Shown piece by piece: positions 9,601 through 17,000 of a stretch of DNA of 18,119 nucleotides. The stretch lies in assembly GCA_020351895.1 (NCBI GenBank), contig CP070672.1, positions 879,874-897,992 on the forward strand, in the 5' to 3' direction. The translations under genes and the position numbers were made by a program. This stretch comes from Thermoplasmata archaeon. GTDB lineage: Archaea > Thermoplasmatota > Thermoplasmata > GCA-020350865. The notes beneath the pieces are model-generated. The model saw nothing but the letters and a program-made list of their open reading frames with translations. It searched no databases and was not told the origin of the DNA. The first letter of the stretch is position 1. Each line of letters starts with the position of its first letter.

Positions 9601-10846
9601 TGTGATACGTTGCTCCATCATATACGACCGAGGGTCCCGTTACTCTGTAGTCGTCCCATGCTAATGGAATTCCCACATCCAGCACGGGAACGGAGGGCAT
9701 CTTTGTCCATGTATACCCGTCATCTGATTCGGCATAACCGATGCGCGGTGTTCCTCCGTACCACCCTGTATACCACATCCGGTATATAGAGCCATCAGAT
9801 ATTACAGTAGGACTATTTACATGTTCACTGTCCCAGGTCCCAGGCAAACCGACGTTCATAACAGGATTCCCAGGGCTCTTGGTCCAATTCATTCCGTCAG
9901 TGGAATTGGCATATCCGATCCCAGTTACGGAGCCATCGTAACCGGAGTACCACATGTGAAAGGCGGAACCATTATAATGCACTGTTGGGCTTGCAACATG
10001 GAAATCATCCCACGAATCAGGCGGTCCCAAATCGAGAACCGGGTTTTCGGCGTACTTGTTCCATGTCACACCATCGGGAGAGGTGGCGTATCCAATTCTG
10101 GAGTTTGAATTATTATTCCCAGTGTACCACATGTGATAGATCAACCCGTCATACAATACCGAGGGATGATACACATGTTTGTTCTCATAGGATTCGGGGG
10201 TTCCAACGTCAAGCACAGGGTCGCTATTAGCGTATGGGGGTAAAGTAGTTAGGGGATCGTCATATTTTGTCCAGGTGGTGCCGTCGGGGGATGTGGCGTA
10301 TCCTATCCGAATGTTATTTGTATCATCTCCCGAGTAATACATCTCAAATCCCAGGCCATTATATATCACGCTAGGAAAATATACACTGAAATCATCCCAG
10401 GATCCGGGGGGCCCCAAGTCAAGCACGGGGTCGCTCTCAGCAAATGGGGGCATAGTGGTTGCCGGATCATCATATTTTGTCCATTGATAACCGTCAGGTG
10501 ACGTGGCATAACCGATCCTGGCGTTCGTACCATCGTTTGCGGAATACCACATGTGATAGGTCACTCCATCATATACGACCGAGGGGGCAATTATTTTTTC
10601 ATCATCCCATTCCCCGAAAGTTCCAACATCCATTACCCCGTCCGTTGGAGCTTTGGTCCAAACCTTGGACAATGTTACATTCCCGGGATCGGTGATGGTA
10701 TCTACCTTTACCAGGTCACCTTCCTCGAAATCACCCTGGTCGGTCTGTACCCAAAAATCGCCAGTTGTTGTGGAAAATACAGTGAACAGGGCCAGGGAAC
10801 CTAGAATCAGCACAAAAAATGCGGTTTTCAACTTGCCTCCTTCCAT
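6680..10846 (-). CDS. Large surface protein: two tandem five-blade propellers, Ig/FnIII-like domains, TM anchor, SHOCT-like tail
   Basis: 1388 residues. ATG at 10846 is chosen over an in-frame TTG at 10867 because GGAGGTG lies six bases before it. Layout: signal or anchor helix (6-26); ten blades of about 60-70 residues (75-683) built on PSVVYDG, HMWYSG, RIGYATSPDG and PVLDLG motifs, like the blades of five-bladed GH43/GH32-type propellers; a beta-sandwich ending in RYIQYRATL (about 690-783); an FnIII-like domain (786-886) with WFWRVR and DTTPP; an Ig-like domain (890-971); two homologous ~100-residue repeats (972-1071, 1072-1170) sharing NGAWYKI and WLEDNLGN; another Ig-like domain (1171-1265); a membrane helix (1277-1301); an acidic, proline-rich linker; and a C-terminal SHOCT-like helix pair (1356-1388, EEIFDQIMQLHEKGELSDE). 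Many N-X-S/T sequons suggest N-glycosylation outside the cell. It probably binds an external ligand such as a glycan. Enzyme activity is not supported. Confidence 0.9.
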   Translation of the reverse strand: MEGGKLKTAFFVLILGSLALFTVFSTTTGDFWVQTDQGDFEEGDLVKVDTITDPGNVTLSKVWTKAPTDGVMDVGTFGEWDDEKIIAPSVVYDGVTYHMWYSANDGTNARIGYATSPDGYQWTKYDDPATTMPPFAESDPVLDLGPPGSWDDFSVYFPSVIYNGLGFEMYYSGDDTNNIRIGYATSPDGTTWTKYDDPLTTLPPYANSDPVLDVGTPESYENKHVYHPSVLYDGLIYHMWYTGNNNSNSRIGYATSPDGVTWNKYAENPVLDLGPPDSWDDFHVASPTVHYNGSAFHMWYSGYDGSVTGIGYANSTDGMNWTKSPGNPVMNVGLPGTWDSEHVNSPTVISDGSIYRMWYTGWYGGTPRIGYAESDDGYTWTKMPSVPVLDVGIPLAWDDYRVTGPSVVYDGATYHMWYTGHDGGGSTRIGHATSPDGYQWTKDGANPVLDLGPSGSWDDWQVYAPSVIYIGSGFEMWYSGSDGNTVRIGYATSPDGITWTKYDDPLTTSPLYIESDPVLDVGAPDSFEYHNVFHPSVLYDGLIYHMWYTGYNLSNLRIGYATSPDGVAWNKYAGNPVLDLGPPDSWDDFHVLSPTVHYNGSTFQMWYTGHDGSVQEIGYANSTDGINWTKNAENPVMKVGLPGTWEGAHVCYPTVIFDGYTYRMWYTGSVGSIPRIGYAELLYNQRGNLTSSVFDSGVNGTIWNSINWTENLPAKTNITVATRTGDVPVPDGSWSTWSPEMWDETSLPITSPRSRYIQYRATLYTSSRYVTPTLSEVSINYSYNTAQPPTLSLPLNKMLTSDGTPTFEWIFNDPEGDSQGEFEVQVDDDPLFSSVDYSSGNVVSILEEWTPGAPISDGIWFWRVRTMDEYGLWSSWSENWTVTIDTTPPEPFVPAANPSSWTNNTQPEITFSTIDSLSGISHCEVRIDTGGFITQASPYMLPSQSDGIHNITVRAFDMAGNYRDGYVEVFIDTTPPVAPGDIITIPDTWTNTNSFSINWTYPFEVNTSGIKNGAWYKIGSPPVNDSDGTWQANKPITVTSIEGAQTLYIWLEDNLGNVDYNNHASTTLYLDTTPPAPPTGLTASPSSWTIANSFSIDWIDPADDSGVRNGAWYKIDTPPSSESDGIWFDDKPISIMSLEGEHTVYIWLEDNLGNTNHLNYSTVVLYLDSAAPIIIHTPVTKADIGKDLTITATVTDNVAVKSARLHYRKPGDETFEIIGMSNVGDVYSAVIPSSFVTIDGIEYYISASDEINTATHPSSNAITEPLPIEVEDDEEPWFISLWWLFLLLAIILIILFLLLALRRDEEEGGNGAIAQEEPVSEHMGDTTIGEEPTLPETAVHETPEREPVPPTPPPSMSDEEIFDQIMQLHEKGELSDETFEDIKKRYGK
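8798..9673 (-). repeat. Propeller unit copy 2 (blades 6-10)
   Basis: Residues 392-683 of the surface protein. Blades 6 to 10 match blades 1 to 5 in order: 7 shares GSWDD...PSVIY and GFEM with 2; 8 shares PSVLYDGLIYHMWYTG with 3; 9 shares GPPDSWDDFHV and PTVHYNGS with 4; 10 shares YRMWYTG with 5. Similarity also holds in the DNA, with about 30 bases in a row the same between blades 3 and 8 around 10120 and 9206. Confidence 0.85.
9674..10624 (-). repeat. Propeller unit copy 1 (blades 1-5)
   Basis: Residues 75-391 of the surface protein: five consecutive blades of 70, 70, 59, 59 and 59 residues, directly followed by copy 2. Blades 1 and 2 carry an extra linker of about 11 residues (YDDP.TT.PP) after the TSPDG motif. 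In copy 2 only blade 7 has it. Confidence 0.85.
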
Positions 10847-10852
10847 ATCAAA

Positions 10853-10859
10853 CACCTCC
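10853..10859 (-). promoter_or_regulatory. Shine-Dalgarno deciding the start of the surface protein
   Basis: GGAGGTG on the minus strand, six nucleotides before ATG 10846. It lies inside the reading frame that would begin at TTG 10867 and so argues for the ATG. Confidence 0.7.
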
Positions 10860-10880
10860 AACCCCAATAGATTTGTGCGA

Positions 10881-10887
10881 TTATATA
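10881..10887 (-). promoter_or_regulatory. TATA box for the surface protein gene
   Basis: TATATAA on the minus strand, 41 nt upstream of ATG 10846. Transcription would start near 10860, giving a short leader holding the GGAGGTG site. It lies in the 179-bp region shared with the divergent winged-helix gene. Confidence 0.6.
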
Positions 10888-11025
10888 CTTCATCAAATAC
10901 CGTGTTTAAAAGCGTATAACTTCTATGTTAAAAACTTCAACTTTATAGGGGAAACAAGCCAAAATTAAAGTTAAAAGTGCACGCAATAAAAACCTTGAAA
11001 TAGTCATCTTCCATATTGCATTCAG

Positions 11026-11427
11026 ATGAATCGGGGAAGCATGAAACTGTTGGAGGCCATATCTTCAAATGCCGATCTGATAGAGTCGCTCAAGGGAGGG
11101 TTGAAACATCCCAAGGAAATGGCCGATGAATTTGGAATCAGCAGGGTGGCAATCGATAAACGGCTGAAAAAGCTCAAAAAGCTCGGGTTGATTGAACCGG
11201 TACCCTCGGTTTCCAAAAACAGTGATAGAACAGTAATCAAATACAGGCTCTCCCAAGCCTGTCTGCAGCTCCTCGATTCGATTGAAAATAACATTAATGA
11301 ATTCTATCACTACAATCTCAGGGAACTGGACATACTCCTTGCCATAAGAAAGATAAATGAGAGTGAGTACCTCGAGCGCAAAATGAAACTGGAACTGGAG
11401 ATAAAAAGAATGAAAGGGGAAGCCTGA
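11026..11427 (+). CDS. Winged helix-turn-helix transcriptional regulator (ArsR/MarR-like)
   Basis: 133-residue DNA-binding protein. Residues 27-55 form the helix-turn-helix: HPKEMADEFGISRVAIDKRL, with the recognition helix at SRVAIDKRLKKLKKLG. The wing follows (IEPVP...TVIKYRLS, 56-76). The last third (98-131) is a charged helical segment with ELDILLAIRKINESEYLERK, reminiscent of SHOCT-like or coiled-coil dimerisation tails. ATG 11026 is used; ATG 11041 (codon 6) is possible. A TATA-like CAATAAAAAC lies about 42 nt upstream. It is divergent from the surface-protein gene and ends 4 bp before the convergent acetoacetyl-CoA synthetase. It may control the surface protein and/or itself, an inference from position only. 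No effector-binding domain is visible. Confidence 0.82.
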   Translation: MNRGSMKLLEAISSNADLIESLKGGLKHPKEMADEFGISRVAIDKRLKKLKKLGLIEPVPSVSKNSDRTVIKYRLSQACLQLLDSIENNINEFYHYNLRELDILLAIRKINESEYLERKMKLELEIKRMKGEA

Positions 11428-11431
11428 ATCC

Positions 11432-13390
11432 TTACCCTTTCAATTCCCCGGCAACATCTTCGTAATAATTCAGTGAATCAGGATTTCTCAAAGCATCCCT
11501 GTTCGTCACAGCCTTCCCGTTTATTATGTTCGTAACCGCGCTCTCAACCTTTTTACCCGAAAAGGTATATGGGATGTCGGGAGCCGCAAGAATCACAGCC
11601 GGAACATGCCTTGGAGAGGCATTGCTGCGCAGGGTCACCTTGATTTTCTTTATCAATTCCTCATTCAAATCATAGCCCTCAGCCAGCTGGACAAATAATA
11701 TTATGCGTTGATCTTCTCTCCACCTCTGCCCAATGGCCAGGCTGTCAGAAACCTCAGGGAGCTCCTCCACCTGATTGTATATCTCTGATGTACCAATGCG
11801 AACCCCAGAGGGCATGAGAAGTGAATCTGAGCGGCCGAAGAATATCACTCCTTTCGTCTTGCTGTTAAAATATACGTAATCTCCATGGCGCCATATTCCA
11901 GGATAGACATTGAAGTAAGCATTGTGATACTTCTTGCCATCAGGATCGTTCCAGAAATAAAGAGGCATTGGAGGTGCCGGGGCTTCACAAACGAGCTCCC
12001 CTTGCTCATCAACCACAGGATTTCCATTTGGATCGTATGAATTGATCTTCATAGCAAGGCCCGGGCCCTGTAATTCACCGGCATAAACAGGTTGAATGGG
12101 ACTACCGGTGCAGAAACAGCCATTGATATCCGTGCCTCCTGAACTGGAGTTAAAGTGCAAATCCTTTTTAATTTCATTGTATACGTATTCGAAGCCCTCA
12201 GGAAGGAGGACCGAGCCAGTCTGCCAGATTTCCCTCAAAGCAGACAGATCAAAATCGTTTTTCGGACTGATCTTCTGAGCCCTTAGGAAATTGATATAGG
12301 TTGCACTGCAACCGAACATTGTGACTTTTTCATCCTGAATCAATTTCCAAGTAGTACTGGGATCCGGGTAATTTGGATTGCCATCAAAAAGAACTAGGGT
12401 ATTTCCGGTAGCCAGGGAAGTCATAATCCAGTTCCACATCATCCAGCTTGCAGTTGTTATGAACCAGTGCACGTCATCTTTTCTTAGATCAGTATGGAGG
12501 ACCAATTCCTTCAACTGATTTACTAGAATACCGGCTGTTCCCTGGACCATGCACTTTGGCTTGCCTGTGGTTCCAGATGAGAACATTATATAAACAGGAT
12601 GATCTGAAGGTAACTGTTCAAATTCGATGTCCCCTCCACTTTCAGAGGATAGAAAATCTTTATAGTGCACTGCTTTTGGAATGTTGCCAATGCCTGGTTC
12701 ATCTTCTGTATATGGGACAACCACGAGTTTCTCAATTGAAGGAATCCCCTCCACAACCTTGACAGCATTGGGAAGTGTGTTGAAGGTCCTTCCTTTGTAG
12801 AAATATCCATCGGCTGTGAACATCACCTTCGGCTCGACTTGACCAAAGCGATCCAAGGCTGCTTGGGGCCCGATATCAGTGGCAGAGGAAGCCCATGTTG
12901 CACCAACGGAAGTTGCAGCGAGCATGGCTACTGCCGTTTCAATCATGTTGGGCATGTACCCCACAACTCGGTCTCCTGGGGACACTCCCATATCCCGAAG
13001 CGATCTTGACAAACGCGCCACTGTATCGTAAAGTTCCCTGTAACTCATCCTGGCTTCCTTTTGATTCTCTCCCTTGAATATGAAAGCAGTGTGGTCATCC
13101 CGGAGCCGAAGGAGATTCTCGGCATAATTCATTCTCGCTCCCACAAACCAGTTGGCTCCTGGGAATTTACCAAGGTCGTCAACCACGGTATCGAATCTCT
13201 TTGAGGCTTTCACCTCACCAAAATCCCACATGGCTTCCCAAAAGTCAGAGATATTGGTAATCGACCAGTCGTAAAGTTCAAAATATGTATCGAAATTCTT
13301 CCCATATTTCTTATTCACGAATTCTATGAACCTCGTCATGTTGGCATTTCTTACCTGGTCCTCTGATGGCTCCCATAGCAACTTACTCAT
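11432..13390 (-). CDS. aacS: Acetoacetyl-CoA synthetase (acetoacetate-CoA ligase)
   Basis: 652-residue acyl-adenylate-forming ligase, full length for acetoacetyl-CoA synthetases. It activates acetoacetate (or a related short acid) with ATP and CoA to acetoacetyl-CoA, AMP and PPi in the cytosol, feeding ketone bodies or butyrate-type intermediates into thiolase pathways. Motifs: N-terminal LLWEPSEDQV typical of this subfamily, the ATP loop YIMFSSGTTGKPKCM (267-281), SGGTDI (417-422), WRHGDYV (500-506), FGRSDSLLMPSGVRIG (518-533) and the C-terminal YTFSGKKVE (608-616), whose Lys613 is the conserved catalytic lysine and likely acetylation site. ATG 13390 follows GGAGG with an 8-nt spacer; a TATA-like sequence lies at 13437-13446. 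It is convergent with the winged-helix gene. It could act on another short-chain acid, but the subfamily match is good. Confidence 0.93.
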   Translation of the reverse strand: MSKLLWEPSEDQVRNANMTRFIEFVNKKYGKNFDTYFELYDWSITNISDFWEAMWDFGEVKASKRFDTVVDDLGKFPGANWFVGARMNYAENLLRLRDDHTAFIFKGENQKEARMSYRELYDTVARLSRSLRDMGVSPGDRVVGYMPNMIETAVAMLAATSVGATWASSATDIGPQAALDRFGQVEPKVMFTADGYFYKGRTFNTLPNAVKVVEGIPSIEKLVVVPYTEDEPGIGNIPKAVHYKDFLSSESGGDIEFEQLPSDHPVYIMFSSGTTGKPKCMVQGTAGILVNQLKELVLHTDLRKDDVHWFITTASWMMWNWIMTSLATGNTLVLFDGNPNYPDPSTTWKLIQDEKVTMFGCSATYINFLRAQKISPKNDFDLSALREIWQTGSVLLPEGFEYVYNEIKKDLHFNSSSGGTDINGCFCTGSPIQPVYAGELQGPGLAMKINSYDPNGNPVVDEQGELVCEAPAPPMPLYFWNDPDGKKYHNAYFNVYPGIWRHGDYVYFNSKTKGVIFFGRSDSLLMPSGVRIGTSEIYNQVEELPEVSDSLAIGQRWREDQRIILFVQLAEGYDLNEELIKKIKVTLRSNASPRHVPAVILAAPDIPYTFSGKKVESAVTNIINGKAVTNRDALRNPDSLNYYEDVAGELKG

Positions 13391-13436
13391 CCTGTTCGCC
13401 TCCCCATATTCTCTAAAACGAGGATAGAAGAGACGT

Positions 13437-13446
13437 TATAAAATAG
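13437..13446 (-). promoter_or_regulatory. TATA-like promoter element of the acetoacetyl-CoA synthetase gene
   Basis: Reads TATTTTATAA on the minus strand, about 50 nt before ATG 13390. A start about 25 nt downstream gives a leader of around 23 nt containing GGAGG at 13399-13403. It sits in the 100-bp gap after the PKD-protein gene, suggesting separate transcription. Confidence 0.45.
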
Positions 13447-13490
13447 TTTCGAGAAATTTATCGATTAAGACAATATCAATAATTCGTGGA

Positions 13491-14639
13491 TTATGGAGAA
13501 TATACTCGTATTAAAAGAGAGCCTTTTTCTACATAACCCATGTAAGGATTGATGATGACATCACCTTCGACATTGAGAAGGGCATTATAATCGTAACCCT
13601 GGACATATTCTGAAAAGTTAACTTTGGGCTCTGTGGTTTCCAAATCGATGGTTCCATTCCCATTAAAGTCCCAGATATATTTGGTAATGTTTCCATCATT
13701 TAAGGATGAACTCGCATCAAATTCAACAGTGTAATTAGTTGAATTGGGAGTTAGGTAGATATCTGTAATTTGTGCCTGGGCCTCAGGTAGTATGTTTAAA
13801 AATCCCTCCCAGGTTTCATAGATAGTAAAATAGACTGAATTTGAATCTGGATTCACCCTTGTATTCTCCAAGGAGACGTTTATTATGTAATTTCCACTAT
13901 TGTTGTACGGATATTCATTTCTGTAATAACTTTCGGATATGGTTTGAGGTGGATCGCCTGCTGTTATAAAAGTTTCGTCATCGACTCTTTTAATCTCATT
14001 GACGGTCAATAATGCATCCTCTGGATTGATAAAAGAGCCGGATACTCCTTCCTCGAGCATGTAAATATTGATAACCAATTCTCCATCTCCATCAGCAAAA
14101 TCCACATTAGGATTTATATCCAGCCTCTCTACAACATATCCTACATTGTATATTCTTGGAGGGCTTTCCACATCTTTATATTCAGCCATGACCAGGTATT
14201 CGCCGTTTCCCTCAACAAAACTGCTGTAAGGTACCGCTAAAAAACCATTTCCTGAATCGTCAATCCGTACCCTGGAATCAAAAACCTCTCTGTCCTGATA
14301 GATGATACTGAGATGTGCAACACCTGCAAGGGAAAGGACAGAACCTGAATCGATTATCACATTGATCCCTAAATTAACCGGATGGGTGACATCTAGATCG
14401 ATGAAAACACCCGGTCTTTCAAGTCCCGGATTAATGACCAAGACAAATATTAAAGCTAAAATGATAATGGCCACGACTATTATGGTAATTAACACAATCA
14501 GAAGTCTGGGTTTCTTCTTTTGAGGTAGCTTTGGATAAGGCGGTGGGTATTGATAAGGAACCGGTTGCGGCTCTTGTACAAATTCCTCCTCTTCGGATTG
14601 GTTATCAGAGGAGCCCTGGTTTTCCTCATATGGTAACAT
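13491..14639 (-). CDS. Single-pass membrane protein with external PKD-like domain
   Basis: 382 residues from ATG 14639, preferred over an in-frame TTG at 14660 because GGAGG (14648-14644) lies four bases before the ATG. Residues 1-45 are acidic and proline/tyrosine-rich and end in the basic KKKPR; a strong membrane helix follows (46-69). The positive-inside pattern puts the N-terminus in the cytosol and about 310 residues outside. The outer part has beta-rich segments with several N-X-S/T sequons (NNS, NVS, NST, NYT, NIT, NGT, NFS) and a PKD-like core at about 291-345, with DASSSLNDG and YIWDFNGNG, a fold usually used for protein-protein or protein-surface contacts. A specific function is not recognisable. 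It is divergent from the ABC transporter operon and may be an envelope component. Confidence 0.8.
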   Translation of the reverse strand: MLPYEENQGSSDNQSEEEEFVQEPQPVPYQYPPPYPKLPQKKKPRLLIVLITIIVVAIIILALIFVLVINPGLERPGVFIDLDVTHPVNLGINVIIDSGSVLSLAGVAHLSIIYQDREVFDSRVRIDDSGNGFLAVPYSSFVEGNGEYLVMAEYKDVESPPRIYNVGYVVERLDINPNVDFADGDGELVINIYMLEEGVSGSFINPEDALLTVNEIKRVDDETFITAGDPPQTISESYYRNEYPYNNSGNYIINVSLENTRVNPDSNSVYFTIYETWEGFLNILPEAQAQITDIYLTPNSTNYTVEFDASSSLNDGNITKYIWDFNGNGTIDLETTEPKVNFSEYVQGYDYNALLNVEGDVIINPYMGYVEKGSLLIRVYSP

Positions 14640-14831
14640 TCCCCCTCCTTTTTCTTTCAAACCTTTTCATGGCATTGTTTATGAAGATTAGTTTCAAAGA
14701 GGTGACGATTAATCTTGGTGTTTACATGTATTATATGGATTGCTTATTAAATAATTTGTGATTATATGACTTTGATAATAATACCAGTAAACTATAGATA
14801 CAGGCTCATGCATTCAATAAAAGTGATTTGA

Positions 14832-15542
14832 TTGGCCATCATAGAAGCGAAAAATATCAACAAGACTTTCGGCGATGTCGAGGCTCTAAAGAATGTAGAG
14901 CTTTTAATAGAATCCGGAGAATTCTTTGGCTGTTTTGGACCCAACGGAGCCGGTAAAACAACGTTGCTTAGAATCCTTTCCGGCCAACTGGAGCCCACCA
15001 AGGGCACGGCTAAGATTTTGGGAATAGATGCACAGCAAAAACCAATTGAAGTGAAAAAAGTGGTTGGAATAGTGCCTGAAGTAGAATCCCCACCCAGCTA
15101 TCTAACAGGAAGGGAGTACCTTCATTTCGTGGGAAGGGTTAGAAACGTTGCCAACTTAAACAATAAAATCGATTATTGGCTGGACTTCTTTGAGCTCAGG
15201 GAAAAGGAGGATGTGATTTGTAAGGATCTCTCCAAGGGCATGAGACAGAAGTTGATGCTGGCTTCAGCCTTCATACATGAACCTAAACTGCTTTTTTTGG
15301 ATGAACCCTTCATCAATCTCGATCCACTCTACCAAAGAAAGGCAAAGGACTACCTCATAGATTATACAAAGAACGGAGGGACCATATTCATGTGCACTCA
15401 TATACTTGAAATCGCGGAAAAGATATGCACACGAGTGGCCATTATAAATGACGGGGATATACTTGCCAAAGGGAGTATAAACGAGTTGAAAAACCAACCC
15501 AATGAAGACCTGGAGAAGATATTCTTAAGGCTGGTTTCTTGA
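14832..15542 (+). CDS. ABC transporter ATP-binding protein
   Basis: 236-residue ABC ATPase that powers the membrane protein encoded next. Walker A GPNGAGKTT (36-44), a Q-loop region with VPE in place of the usual Gln (81-83), signature LSKGM (133-137, a variant of LSGGQ), Walker B LLFLDEP (153-159) and the switch His190 in CTHI are all present. The start is a TTG: there is no ATG before the conserved IIEAKNINKTFG, and GTGAT lies four bases before it. A TATA-like CTATAGATA occurs at 14792-14800. The gene is separated from the permease by only 16 bp. It belongs to the ABC-2 export class (multidrug/antibiotic/lipid or glycan exporters); substrate unknown. Confidence 0.9.
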   Translation: MAIIEAKNINKTFGDVEALKNVELLIESGEFFGCFGPNGAGKTTLLRILSGQLEPTKGTAKILGIDAQQKPIEVKKVVGIVPEVESPPSYLTGREYLHFVGRVRNVANLNNKIDYWLDFFELREKEDVICKDLSKGMRQKLMLASAFIHEPKLLFLDEPFINLDPLYQRKAKDYLIDYTKNGGTIFMCTHILEIAEKICTRVAIINDGDILAKGSINELKNQPNEDLEKIFLRLVS

Positions 15543-15558
15543 AATTTGTGTGATTTAC

Positions 15559-16992
15559 ATGAGAACACTGATTCCACTCATGTTGAAGGAGGAGTTTCGA
15601 TTTCATACCTCCCATTCAAACAGCTTTGTGTTTCTTAGCTTTCCTGCCATCGTTTGCATCTTCTCATTTGTCACGGCTGTAAGCTCACCAAGAATATTCA
15701 TGGAAATCTCGCAAACACAGTTATTACAATTGGTACATGTCTCCATAATACTATACGGCATGAGTGTCGGGGCATTCGCGTTTTTAGGCATGCAGATAGT
15801 TGAAAGACGGTTTGGAAGAAGGAATTTCCTGGTGGCCATGCCCTCCTTGCTGCCCCTGAGTTTTAAGAAGACCTTTTTTGGTCTTTATTTAAGAGATGTG
15901 ATATTCTATGTGGCACTGCTTATATTACCCTTGATTTTCGGATTGATTTTATCGGTTCCTATAACACATTTCAGTCTGGTAAGCATAGGCTTTCTTTTCG
16001 TGGCAGTTTTATTATCCTTTCTCTTAGGAATGTCCTTCAGTTTCTTCATGTCAGCTGTCTATATTAGATTCACAAAGATATTCATAGGCCTAATCTGTAT
16101 AATTGTGTTGACGTTGATAGGATACGGTCTCAGCATGTATGATATTGGAATCTTAATTCCCACAATCAGACTGCAATTCACAAAAGACCTCTTTTTCCTA
16201 TTGGAGAGCATCGCTTTTATCATAATTCTTCCATTTTTGGCCACTCTGATGACAAAGGAAAGGCAGGAAACAAGAATCGTAAAGTTCAAAAGCGTATTTT
16301 CAGAGTTCGAAAGGCGATTTGAGTTCGCAAATTCATATTCAACCCTGCTCGCAAAGGAGTTTATCGATCTCAAAAGAAGCAGGACCTTTGGCAAGATATT
16401 CTTCTCATTCGTGGTCCCTCTTACATTTTTAAGCTTCTCATCCTTTATCGTTAAATTTGGTTTGAACATCCCGGTTGGCTTCAATACGATATTCTACGGT
16501 GCCATGGTGGGTTTCTTCGGGATTCTGATCTACAGCTGGTTGAACAATGTGGACGTTTCTGATTACCTAGAAACCTTGCCAGTTACAGTACCGCAGCTCA
16601 TCAAAGCCCGGCTAATAGTTTTTGCTATTTTAACAATGTGGATTTCCACGATATTTGTGGTGGGAATCGGAATAATCAATGGAGACTTGGGTTTGATATG
16701 GCTTGCCCTGCTCATCATGTTCATAACCTCGATGTACATGGTTATAACCATAGCCTATCTAACTGGCCTTCGAACAAACACCTCATTGTTCGCACCGGAT
16801 GTAATGCTCAAGTTCTGGATTCTCGCCCTATTACCAGATGTGTGTATAACAATGCTTTCCTTCACATTATATTCTGATTTTTTATTCTCGATTTTGGGTC
16901 TTGCCATCGTTTGCTCAATATTGATTCTTGCCAGCTTTATTCTGTATCGTGGTATTGAGGAGAAATGGGGAAAAGCCGAGTTCATGGTTTAG
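15559..16992 (+). CDS. ABC-2 type transporter permease, about 12 transmembrane helices
   Basis: 477-residue integral membrane partner of the preceding ATPase. ATG 15559 is chosen over GTG 15550 because GTGAT lies four bases before the ATG, the same arrangement as for the ATPase start. About twelve hydrophobic helices can be counted in two groups of six, separated by a charged cytosolic stretch near residues 230-275 (TKERQETRIVKFKSVFSEFE). One chain may therefore stand in for a pair of six-helix permeases. It ends in TAG; the next gene's Shine-Dalgarno AGGGGG overlaps that stop, implying translational coupling. Transport direction is presumably export; the substrate cannot be told. Confidence 0.82.
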   Translation: MRTLIPLMLKEEFRFHTSHSNSFVFLSFPAIVCIFSFVTAVSSPRIFMEISQTQLLQLVHVSIILYGMSVGAFAFLGMQIVERRFGRRNFLVAMPSLLPLSFKKTFFGLYLRDVIFYVALLILPLIFGLILSVPITHFSLVSIGFLFVAVLLSFLLGMSFSFFMSAVYIRFTKIFIGLICIIVLTLIGYGLSMYDIGILIPTIRLQFTKDLFFLLESIAFIIILPFLATLMTKERQETRIVKFKSVFSEFERRFEFANSYSTLLAKEFIDLKRSRTFGKIFFSFVVPLTFLSFSSFIVKFGLNIPVGFNTIFYGAMVGFFGILIYSWLNNVDVSDYLETLPVTVPQLIKARLIVFAILTMWISTIFVVGIGIINGDLGLIWLALLIMFITSMYMVITIAYLTGLRTNTSLFAPDVMLKFWILALLPDVCITMLSFTLYSDFLFSILGLAIVCSILILASFILYRGIEEKWGKAEFMV

Positions 16993-17000
16993 GGGGAATC

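Noticed and set aside
8798..10624. GH43/GH32-type glycosidase
   Set aside because: The blades resemble such propellers, but all share one consensus and no single set of catalytic acidic residues can be picked out, so a binding role is safer.
8098..10919. Many plus-strand open frames opposite the propeller protein
   Set aside because: They recur with the repeat period and mirror the repeated minus-strand coding sequence; none has its own Shine-Dalgarno or recognisable domain.
16965..17000. Longer start for the SEC59-like protein
   Set aside because: It overlaps the permease by 28 bases, adds a non-conserved stretch, and the AGGGGG site points to ATG 17001.
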